NCBI GenBank assembly: GCA_002861585.1
Contig: PJQJ01000014.1
Coordinates: 1,340 to 13,299 of the forward strand
Origin: Candidatus Saccharimonadota bacterium
GTDB lineage: Bacteria; Patescibacteriota; Saccharimonadia; Saccharimonadales; Saccharimonadaceae
Length of the DNA: 11,960 nucleotides
Direction of reading: 5' to 3'
Position 1 is the stretch's first letter. Each line of letters opens with the position of its first letter. Of this stretch, positions 1-5,765 are shown one piece after another. The position numbers and the translations under genes are program-made. The notes beneath the pieces are model-generated. The model was not told the origin of the DNA. It searched no databases and was given only the letters and a program-made list of their open reading frames with translations.

Positions 1-15
1 TTTGCTCAATAACTA

Positions 16-44
16 TTGACTGCTATTAATTTTTGTAGTATATT
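16..44 (+). promoter_or_regulatory. Sigma70-type promoter of the large structured RNA
   Basis: TTGACT at 16-21 (5 of 6 consensus) and TATATT at 39-44 are separated by exactly 17 bases, predicting a start near base 51. This is the best promoter match in the window. No protein gene begins downstream for the expected distance, which fits a dedicated RNA promoter. Confidence 0.75.
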
Positions 45-50
45 AGGTAA

Positions 51-605
51 TTACCAAGAGTAATTTTGGTGGACATTCACATTTGTCAAAGGAAGTAGTT
101 AGTCATCTTACACCAAGTTTTGGATCAAAAGTTGGAAATAAGGTGACTAGCCACTTGAGCAATGCTCGCGCATCCAATGCGCTCCTTAGACAGCCCAGGT
201 ATCGCAGCCCACGCGCGATACCTGGGCCCACATCGTGGGTCGGAGCGGTGCCGTCATGGCGCCTTCCAGAGAACGTAGTAGGGTAAGTAACTCTGCGTGC
301 AGTGACAAAAAAGTCACACGTTTCGCACGCATGATCCCGAACCGATCCAGAGGCTGCCAACGGGCACTATTGAGGTACAGTGATACCTCGGTGCTCACGG
401 TCGCTCCGGCCCACGTTAACTCACAAAGGTAACGCAACCCGCGTTGAGATTGCCTAGCTGCGCCCCCGCAGCAACCGTGCAGACTCCGCCTGTGTTACCG
501 GCCCCGGATGGGACGACTTGAGATGTCGGCTGGCTATACGCCCCGTTTCCTCGTCGTCCTGGACGCAAACCTTCATTGGTTCGCGCCCCGGGGCTCGTTT
601 TTTTT
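51..605 (+). ncRNA. Large structured non-coding RNA of unknown class (about 555 nt)
   Basis: The stretch between a strong promoter and an eight-T run contains helices along nearly its whole length. Those seen directly are: 53-57/66-70; 98-109/140-151 (12 bp with two G-U) enclosing 113-116/132-135 and 118-122/126-130; 168-173/177-182; 193-205/215-227 (13 bp); 227-231/235-239; 247-252/258-263; 295-300/325-330 enclosing 302-306/313-317; 362-367/391-396 enclosing 372-377/384-389; 431-435/441-445; 457-461/468-472; and a 3' three-way junction closed by 501-507/588-594. Open frames in it are short and resemble no protein. I looked for tmRNA (GGGGC start, TTCGA T-loop, tag ORF), RNase P RNA (GAGGAAAGTC and ACAGAA cores) and 6S on both strands and found no convincing match. 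The strand is set by the promoter and terminator. Its size is in the range of the ornate large RNA classes (OLE, ROOL, GOLLD), but I cannot assign it to any of them. Alternatives are a very divergent known RNA or a regulatory leader. Confidence 0.7.
501..605 (+). terminator. Intrinsic terminator formed by the 3' domain of the structured RNA
   Basis: GCCCCGG at 501-507 pairs perfectly with CCGGGGC at 588-594, and TCG plus eight T residues (598-605) follow. The helix encloses a junction with 511-517/553-559 (GGACGAC/GTCGTCC) and a hairpin 564-571/578-585 with one mismatch. The GC-rich helix next to a T run fits rho-independent termination on the + strand. The enclosed 80 bases make it larger than a standard terminator hairpin. 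Confidence 0.65.
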
Positions 606-621
606 GTAAAATTTTATTTGG

Positions 622-661
622 AACTTAATAACAAAGACCTGCATGCCACCATGCAGGTCTT
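622..661 (-). terminator. Terminator of the carbonic anhydrase-like gene
   Basis: An 11-bp perfect inverted repeat (634-644 with 651-661, loop GCCACC) lies 28 bases past the stop codon of the minus-strand gene. Read on the minus strand it is followed by a T-rich tract (TTTGTTATT). On the plus strand there is no T run after it, so minus-strand use is favoured. It also insulates the gene from the converging RNA. Confidence 0.6.
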
Positions 662-688
662 CTTCATGTATCAGGTTATGCTTTCTTT

Positions 689-1735
689 TTAAGCAGCAAG
701 TTCGTACTTCGTACAAAGAATAACTGGCTGATCACCCTTGGTAAGGGTGGCAGACGTTGCAAGCGTGCGAACAAGGAAGTCTACCCATGCACGACGGTAG
801 CTTTGCTCGCGGTCATATCCTTCCTGAGCAGCCCTGTCGGCAATAAGGTCCGCGTACATACGACCACGCCATAGGTCGACAGCGAATGCCTGTGCGGTTC
901 CCTCGATACCACGCTCGTGCATAATGCGATCGAACTGTCGTTGATCGAAAGTCGTGCCTTCAATGTCGTTAAGAACGACAAAATCTTCAAGATGTTCATC
1001 ATCAAGCTGCTTAATAACGGCTCCGGCTTTTTCTAGCAGGGCTTTGGTTTTAACGCCTTCGGCATCTGCAAATGTAACATCGCTTCGATCAACAAGATCT
1101 TGATAAGTTGCAAAGACGTAATTAATATCTTCTTCATAAGCATCAAATTCCTTATCAAGAACCACCCGTAGGGTAGCGACAATTTGGTCGCGGTACTTTA
1201 GGCCATTAGCACTGATGATTGGATACTTATCGATAGCACCGCAACCAGTTGCATCGCCTGTCGCGTGGTTATCAGTGTGAGCACCAAATTCAACACCGGA
1301 TTTTTGCAGTAGAGTAGCAACTTCCGCCCGGTCTTCGAGTACGGTAGATGTCAGACGCTGCTTGCCCAAAACGGTTCGATACATACTTGCTGCAACAACA
1401 AGACCGCCGCCAAATACTTTAGCGCGTCGCTTTGACTTGTTAAACACTTCGCGCTGCAAACCTTCGTCCTCACCAGATGGTACCATTCGATACACAACAC
1501 TCGCTGGACGACCATCGCCACACCCGTCGTCATTAACTTCGACAGGGAGGATAACTCGAGCCGTCTCGTTGACGATAACATCAACGCCAACTTCAAGTGC
1601 TTCGGGAGTTAGTCCACTAACTTCAGGCTGGTCTAGCTGAGTCTTAACACTGATAGAGCCTTCGCCGAAGCCAAGGCCTTTTGGAGCAAGGACAGTTGCC
1701 TTACTCTCTACTCTTTGAACGATTTCTTGCGCCAT
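689..1735 (-). CDS. Cadmium/zeta-type carbonic anhydrase-like protein
   Basis: Predicted 348 residues. The start at 1735 (MAQEIVQR) is chosen because AAGGA sits six bases upstream; an in-frame ATG at 1765 would add ten residues with a weaker, more distant AGGA. Numbered from 1735, a GCGDGR motif puts Cys72-x-Asp74-x-Arg76 in the arrangement of beta and zeta carbonic anhydrases (one metal Cys plus the Asp/Arg dyad). A later GAHTDNHATGDATGCGAID segment offers His153, His157 and Cys165 as further ligands. From memory, diatom CDCA repeats carry a similar 'CVDGR ... VHGDHSSDMLGCG' pair with His and Cys ten residues apart; here the first His and the Cys are twelve apart. The match covers roughly residues 60-210; the last 140 residues are unrecognised. 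There is no signal peptide, so it is probably cytoplasmic. The fold and metal site are well supported; CO2 hydration is inferred. Confidence 0.55.
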   Translation of the reverse strand: MAQEIVQRVESKATVLAPKGLGFGEGSISVKTQLDQPEVSGLTPEALEVGVDVIVNETARVILPVEVNDDGCGDGRPASVVYRMVPSGEDEGLQREVFNKSKRRAKVFGGGLVVAASMYRTVLGKQRLTSTVLEDRAEVATLLQKSGVEFGAHTDNHATGDATGCGAIDKYPIISANGLKYRDQIVATLRVVLDKEFDAYEEDINYVFATYQDLVDRSDVTFADAEGVKTKALLEKAGAVIKQLDDEHLEDFVVLNDIEGTTFDQRQFDRIMHERGIEGTAQAFAVDLWRGRMYADLIADRAAQEGYDREQSYRRAWVDFLVRTLATSATLTKGDQPVILCTKYELAA

Positions 1736-1824
1736 AAAAGGTCCTTCCATTTCAGGAGATGACATAATTTATTAATTCCTGTTTGATCTTGCTAAGGATA
1801 CCGCGTGAGCGATGTTCGTAATCT

Positions 1825-1853
1825 GTTATACTCCTAAAAACCCGAGAAGTAAA
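1825..1853 (-). promoter_or_regulatory. Promoter of the carbonic anhydrase-like gene
   Basis: Read on the minus strand, TTTACT (1853-1848) and TATAAC (1830-1825) are 17 bases apart, predicting a start near 1818. That leaves an untranslated leader of about 83 bases to the preferred start codon at 1735. Confidence 0.5.
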
Positions 1854-1854
1854 G

Positions 1855-1883
1855 TTCATAAGCTTGCGCGTCTTTGCTATAAT
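1855..1883 (+). promoter_or_regulatory. Leaderless promoter of the 1890 gene
   Basis: TTCATA (1855-1860) and a perfect TATAAT (1878-1883) are 17 bases apart. The predicted first transcribed base, 1890, is the A of an in-frame ATG, so the message should be leaderless. This decides the start codon of the downstream gene. Confidence 0.65.
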
Positions 1884-1889
1884 AGAACT

Positions 1890-2339
1890 ATGGTAGGGCA
1901 GCACCCAACGGACACGATCATCAATGTGCTATATAGTCCGAGAAGTGATGTCTTTTTTCTTAAAGTAGTTGACCGCGAAGTAACCGATCCTGTCTTTGTT
2001 TCACTCGGCTCAGGAACGATCGAGGAGTATGCACTGTTCGACAATGCATTGCCAGGAACACTCTTATCGGTGGTTCATAAGGGTGACAATATGGCTGCAA
2101 TGGAGAAACTAGGAACGCTTTTTAACAGCGAATATGTGTACTTTTGCCAAGTCATGAGAGAACAAGCAGTACTACTAAAAAACTCAACCAAACAACGCGC
2201 CCAACTGATTGTGCCATATACCCATCGCCGTCGCTTTGAGCGTATTAAACTCCACAGCCTTGCTGAAGCCGCCAATAAGCGGACAAAGGATACAGCCCGA
2301 TTGATCGAACGATACATCAAACTGCACTCACGCTTTTAG
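1890..2339 (+). CDS. Hypothetical protein, 149 residues
   Basis: I do not recognise this protein. The frame is open from 1812, but a consensus -10 box (TATAAT, 1878-1883) lies within the upstream extension, so the ATG at 1890 (MVGQHPTDTII) is the likely start on a leaderless mRNA. The first 110 or so residues look like a mixed alpha/beta domain with short hydrophobic strands (VFFLKVV, VFVSLGSG, TLLSVVHKG). The last 40 are strongly basic and probably helical (THRRRFERIK, AANKRTKDTARLIERYIK), which could contact nucleic acid or the ribosome; that is inference only. There is no signal peptide, membrane segment or metal motif. It diverges from the carbonic anhydrase-like gene. The next gene begins 42 bases downstream with its own promoter. 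Confidence 0.65.
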   Translation: MVGQHPTDTIINVLYSPRSDVFFLKVVDREVTDPVFVSLGSGTIEEYALFDNALPGTLLSVVHKGDNMAAMEKLGTLFNSEYVYFCQVMREQAVLLKNSTKQRAQLIVPYTHRRRFERIKLHSLAEAANKRTKDTARLIERYIKLHSRF

Positions 2340-2346
2340 CCCTTTA

Positions 2347-2375
2347 TTGCACGAGGGCATCAACAGTAGTACTAT
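2347..2375 (+). promoter_or_regulatory. Leaderless promoter of the 2382 gene
   Basis: TTGCAC (2347-2352) and TACTAT (2370-2375) are 17 bases apart. The predicted +1 is base 2382, exactly the A of the start codon. There is no Shine-Dalgarno sequence, consistent with leaderless translation. Confidence 0.5.
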
Positions 2376-2381
2376 TAGAAG

Positions 2382-2912
2382 ATGATTAATAGGTTCCGTC
2401 AACCGGTTCCAGACAGTCTGGCTGGTCTGGAAACTCATTCGTCCGCTGCCGCAGAACGGTGGATGCTTGTTGATAGACAAAGGGGTTCAACCTTTGGCTC
2501 TTTTACCTTTTCAGAGCAGAGCAATTTAGAGCTACCAGCCACTCCTGATGAGTGGAGCGAGTTCGAGCAAACAGTAGGTGCTAGGCAGTTTAACGTACAT
2601 CAAACTCGGGATGAAGGCCTAAACGTTGCTAAATTGTGGCTATCACAGCACCCAGAACGATTAGCCGTCCCAGTTATCATTGCCATCAAACCCGAGCGGC
2701 TTGATGATGGCAACCATAAGCAGCTGATCTCGCTACTTGGCATTACTGCCTTTAATGCCTTACTTTCTGCCGGCGAAGCAGGCTCGGCTTTAGGCATACC
2801 TGTAGTATTCACAAAAAAAGAACGCCGCTATCAGCAGCGTCTCTTTGATCGATTCAAAACTTCCCGCCCTCAAGCCGGAGAGGCTATTAGCAGAACCAAT
2901 AATGAAGCCTAG
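2382..2912 (+). CDS. Hypothetical protein, 176 residues
   Basis: I do not recognise this protein. It is soluble-looking, with no signal peptide or membrane span. It is rich in polar residues at both ends, with a more conserved-looking middle: a hydrophobic strand (VPVIIAIKPERL, about residues 96-107) and a small-residue helix (ALLSAGEAGSALGIPVVFT). The C-terminus is basic (KKERRYQQRLFDRFK) and then low in complexity. The start at 2382 coincides with the predicted transcription start of an upstream promoter. Its stop codon overlaps the atpC stop by four bases (CTAG, convergent genes). The bases coding its basic C-terminal stretch (2813-2840) double, on the other strand, as the likely terminator of the ATP synthase operon, so this part of the protein may be constrained by the RNA signal. 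Confidence 0.65.
   Translation: MINRFRQPVPDSLAGLETHSSAAAERWMLVDRQRGSTFGSFTFSEQSNLELPATPDEWSEFEQTVGARQFNVHQTRDEGLNVAKLWLSQHPERLAVPVIIAIKPERLDDGNHKQLISLLGITAFNALLSAGEAGSALGIPVVFTKKERRYQQRLFDRFKTSRPQAGEAISRTNNEA
2813..2840 (-). terminator. Intrinsic terminator of the ATP synthase operon
   Basis: On the minus strand an 8-bp stem (2840-2833 with 2829-2822, loop GAT) is followed by TC and then seven T residues (2819-2813), about 70 bases past the atpC stop. One position is a G-U wobble on this strand but a C-A mismatch on the plus strand, so the hairpin favours minus-strand transcripts. It lies wholly inside the coding sequence of the convergent gene 2382-2912. Confidence 0.7.
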
Positions 2913-3334
2913 CCTTTGTAGCGGCGACGTTTGAGTTCGGCAACCTTCAGACGAACTGCATGACGGTCAACCAATTGGTGTGCCTGCTCAAGCGAAACTT
3001 GATCCTTGGCTTCGTCGCGCATTTTCAGTGCACGTTCAAGCGCAGCCTTTGATTCAGCTTCGATGATATCTTCACCTGCGGCAGCTTCATCCACCAGTAC
3101 GCGAACACGTTGCTGGGAAATTTCAATAATGCCACCGTCTGTTGCAAAGTAGTCCATATCATCATTGCTGTCGCGCGCGTTACGGCGAACAGCAATCACA
3201 CCTGGAACCGCCAATGTTACTAGCGGTTCGTGGCCTGGAAAGACAGAGATTTCACCAGTCGCAGTCGGCAGGATAACCTCATAAACGTCTTCGTTAATCT
3301 TTTGTCCTAAGAGAGTAATTAGTTCTAATTTCAT
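2909..3334 (-). CDS. atpC: ATP synthase F1 subunit epsilon
   Basis: Epsilon is part of the central stalk. It couples gamma to the c-ring and in many bacteria restrains ATP hydrolysis. At 141 residues it has the usual length. The N-terminal beta-sandwich carries the family signature GEISVFPGHEPLVTLAVPG (about residues 27-45) and a later ATDGGIIEI strand. The C-terminal part from about residue 85 is two charged helices (AESKAALERAL, then a run ending KRRRYKG), so the inhibitory helical domain is present. It is the last gene of the operon. Unlike its neighbours it has no Shine-Dalgarno sequence and sits 144 bases after atpD, behind a structured spacer, so its translation may be controlled separately. 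The identity is secure; the regulation is inferred. Confidence 0.95.
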   Translation of the reverse strand: MKLELITLLGQKINEDVYEVILPTATGEISVFPGHEPLVTLAVPGVIAVRRNARDSNDDMDYFATDGGIIEISQQRVRVLVDEAAAGEDIIEAESKAALERALKMRDEAKDQVSLEQAHQLVDRHAVRLKVAELKRRRYKG

Positions 3335-3478
3335 TCGATTTTTTTCTAAGGGCAGAGAGGGAAGTGAGCTACCTTTTTAGAGGCGCCTCCGCAGCAGTGT
3401 GTGATATTTTTTATCACGCAACGTCGCGAGGACAGTGCCGATAAAAATGGTTGCTCACTTTTCGTCTTGCTCCGCTCC
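3335..3478 (-). promoter_or_regulatory. Structured atpD-atpC spacer
   Basis: This 144-base gap is several times longer than any other in the operon. A 10-bp helix with one mismatch, 3363-3373 pairing with 3449-3459 (AGTGAGC/GCTCACT plus ACC/GGT), could close a domain of about 97 bases. Inside it are a 6-bp hairpin with a five-base loop (3401-3406/3412-3417) and a ten-base palindrome GAGGCGCCTC (3380-3389). There is no T run that would make it a terminator and no clear promoter. One frame reads a short hydrophobic-then-basic peptide but lacks ATG, GTG or TTG. A leader-type element tuning epsilon level, or mRNA processing, is possible. Confidence 0.4.
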
Positions 3479-4867
3479 TTACTCCTTTACCATATCAATG
3501 CCACCCTTCATATAGAAGGCTGACTCTGGTTTGTCGTCGTGCTTACCGTCTAGAATCTCTGCAAAACCAGTAATGGTATCCTTAAGGCTCACATACTGAC
3601 CTGGGTTACCAGTAAACTGTTCAGCGACGAAGAACGGCTGACTTAAGAAACGCTGGATACGACGAGCGCGCGCAACAATCTGCTTCTGCTCATCAGAAAG
3701 CTCTTCCATGCCAAGAATTGCGATAATATCCTGCAGATCTTTGTACTGCTGAAGCAGACGCTGTACCTCGCGGGCGACACGGTAGTGCTCTTCTCCCACG
3801 ATCTCAGGATCAAGGATGGTCGAGTTAGAGTCGAGTGGATCAACCGCAGGGTAAATACCAATTTCAGTCAGTGAACGGTTAAGAACGATCGTTGAATCAA
3901 GGTGGGCGAACGTTGTTGCTGGAGCTGGGTCAGTAAGGTCATCCGCTGGCACATAGACTGCCTGAACAGACGTAACAGAACCAGTCTTCGTCGAGGTGAT
4001 TCGCTCCTGTAAGGCACCCATCTCCTGCTGTAGGTTTGGCTGATAACCAACGGCACTTGGAAGGCGACCAAGCAGTGCTGATACCTCAGAACCTGCCTGA
4101 GTAAAGCGGAAGATATTATCAATGAAGAGAAGAACATCCTTACCTTCATCACGGAAAGCCTCAGCCATAGTAAGACCGCTTAGGGCAACACGCAAACGTG
4201 CTCCTGGTGGTTCGTTCATCTGGCCAAAGACAAGGCTTGTCTTGTCGAGCACGCCTGATTCTTCCATTTCGTGATAGAGGTCGTTACCTTCACGGGTACG
4301 CTCACCAACACCAGCAAAAACAGAGTTACCAGAGTGGAACTTGGCAATGTTGTTGATAAGCTCCTGAATCAAAACGGTCTTACCAACACCGGCACCACCA
4401 AAAAGACCGACCTTACCACCTTTAGAGATAGGGGCAATCAAATCGATAACCTTAATGCCGGTTTCGAGGATTTCGGTCTTACCCGATTGCTCACTAAGGG
4501 CTGGTGGTTCACGATGAATTGGTGCAACGACTGCGTCGCTTAACTCACCCTTACCGTCGATAGTGTCACCAACAACGTTAAACATTCGGCCTTGTGTTGC
4601 AGGACCGACGGGAACACTGATTGGAGCGCCGGTAGCGATAACTTTATCGCCACGGGTCAAACCATCAGTCGTTGCCAGGGCAACGGCACGAACGGTTGTT
4701 TCACTTAGGTGCTGTGCGACCTCGAATACTAATGTACTGCCATCTTTTCGCTTAACGTGCAGGGCATCGTAAATCTGGGGCAGCTGCCCCTTTTCAAAAT
4801 CTGCGTCAACAACGACACCGACCACTTGGGTGACGGTACCGGTTGTAACTGCTGCTACTGTACTCAT
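3479..4867 (-). CDS. atpD: ATP synthase F1 subunit beta (catalytic)
   Basis: Beta carries the catalytic nucleotide sites of F1. Numbered from the start chosen here (462 residues), the Walker A P-loop GGAGVGKT is at 157-164. The catalytic glutamate lies in GERTREGNDLY (Glu189), Walker B is in DVLLFIDNIFRF, and the loop that contacts gamma and epsilon reads EELSDEQ near 388. All key residues are intact. The start is set at 4867 (MSTVAAVTT): AAGGAGG ends ten bases upstream of it but only one base before the alternative ATG at 4876, which is too close. Eleven bases separate the frame from atpG. Length and sequence are ordinary for the family. Confidence 0.97.
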   Translation of the reverse strand: MSTVAAVTTGTVTQVVGVVVDADFEKGQLPQIYDALHVKRKDGSTLVFEVAQHLSETTVRAVALATTDGLTRGDKVIATGAPISVPVGPATQGRMFNVVGDTIDGKGELSDAVVAPIHREPPALSEQSGKTEILETGIKVIDLIAPISKGGKVGLFGGAGVGKTVLIQELINNIAKFHSGNSVFAGVGERTREGNDLYHEMEESGVLDKTSLVFGQMNEPPGARLRVALSGLTMAEAFRDEGKDVLLFIDNIFRFTQAGSEVSALLGRLPSAVGYQPNLQQEMGALQERITSTKTGSVTSVQAVYVPADDLTDPAPATTFAHLDSTIVLNRSLTEIGIYPAVDPLDSNSTILDPEIVGEEHYRVAREVQRLLQQYKDLQDIIAILGMEELSDEQKQIVARARRIQRFLSQPFFVAEQFTGNPGQYVSLKDTITGFAEILDGKHDDKPESAFYMKGGIDMVKE

Positions 4868-4887
4868 TATTTTCATTCCTCCTTGGA

Positions 4888-5754
4888 CTATTTCATTGCC
4901 TCAACACCACCGCTAATTTCAGCCAATTCCTGGGTAATAGCGGCTTGTCGAACTTTATTCATCTCGAGCGTCAGGTCACCAATAAGATCACTGGCGTTAT
5001 CGGTTGCATTCTTCATGGCGACCATACGCATACTGTGCTCACTGGCGACAGAATCAAGCAGGGCTTGAAACAACTGGGCTTCAATCAAGCGAACAGCTGT
5101 CTTCTCAAGCACTTCCGTTACTGATGGTTCAAACTCAGCGTTCTGAACTTCCGCGCTTACCTCTGTCTCCTTGAAACCGGCAGGTAGGACGCGCTGAACG
5201 GTCGCGATCTGGGTAATGCTATTGATGTAGTGTGTGTACACCACATCAACGGCGTCAATCTCGCCGCTAATGAATTGATCGACAATCGTCGTTAAGATTG
5301 GACGAAGTTCATTACCGGTTGGCCTTTCAGGAAAGTCCTGATAAGCACCAACAGTTTCAGCGTCCTTGATACGCGACACAAACTGAGCACCTTTGCGGCC
5401 AATAGTGATTGTTCGGCTGGAAACGCCGTTATCGGCATCGGTCTTTAGCTGCTGCGCGTAGGTCTTTAGGATGTTGCTGTTATAGGCACCAGCGAGACCC
5501 TTGTCACTCGTGATGACGATCAGCAAGCGATTTTGGATCGGTCGCTCTCGAAACAGGACGTGTGCTTTCGTATCGGCAAGTTCAGCTAAACGAGTTAGCA
5601 GTTCGCGTGCCGCCTGAGAATACAGGCTGGTTGCTTGCGAAGCTTCTTGCGCACGACGCATCTTCGATGCAGCGACAAGCTCCATCGCCTTAGTAATCTG
5701 GCGCGTGTTCTTGACTGATCGAATTCGTGATTTAAGTTGTCGTGTTGAAGCCAT
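4888..5754 (-). CDS. atpG: ATP synthase F1 subunit gamma
   Basis: Gamma is the rotating shaft inside the alpha3-beta3 ring. The 288 residues match the family length. The N-terminal helix has the signature TKAMELVAASKMRRAQ (residues 21-36). The central Rossmann-like part includes LLIVITSDKGLAGAYNSNIL. The C-terminal helix contains ASEHSMRMVAMKNATDNA, close to the canonical form, so both halves of the coiled-coil shaft are complete. AAGGA lies five bases before the ATG. Gaps of eleven bases on both sides show tight coupling to atpA and atpD. Confidence 0.97.
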   Translation of the reverse strand: MASTRQLKSRIRSVKNTRQITKAMELVAASKMRRAQEASQATSLYSQAARELLTRLAELADTKAHVLFRERPIQNRLLIVITSDKGLAGAYNSNILKTYAQQLKTDADNGVSSRTITIGRKGAQFVSRIKDAETVGAYQDFPERPTGNELRPILTTIVDQFISGEIDAVDVVYTHYINSITQIATVQRVLPAGFKETEVSAEVQNAEFEPSVTEVLEKTAVRLIEAQLFQALLDSVASEHSMRMVAMKNATDNASDLIGDLTLEMNKVRQAAITQELAEISGGVEAMK

Positions 5755-5765
5755 GAGAGTCCTTC

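Noticed and set aside
186..437. 83-residue open frame on the minus strand inside the structured RNA
   Set aside because: No ribosome site or promoter and no protein-like pattern; it is a by-product of GC-rich inverted repeats.
51..605. RNase P RNA or tmRNA in the structured region, on either strand
   Set aside because: On the minus strand GAGGAAACGGGGC and CCGGTAACACAGG faintly recall RNase P cores, and GGTTCGCG on the plus strand recalls a T-loop. The partner motifs (ACAGAA core, GAGGAAAGTC, acceptor stem, tag reading frame) are missing and the promoter/terminator fix the plus strand.
1812..1889. Upstream ATG at 1812 as start of the hypothetical gene
   Set aside because: A perfect TATAAT with a 17-base spaced -35 box lies after it and predicts transcription from 1890.
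3384..3456. Short peptide frame (IFIGTVLATLRDKK...) in the atpD-atpC spacer
   Set aside because: It looks protein-like for about 23 codons but has no ATG, GTG or TTG start after the upstream TGA; kept only as a remark on the spacer.
4868..4876. ATG at 4876 as the atpD start
   Set aside because: AAGGAGG ends one base before it, too close for initiation; the ATG at 4867 has workable spacing.
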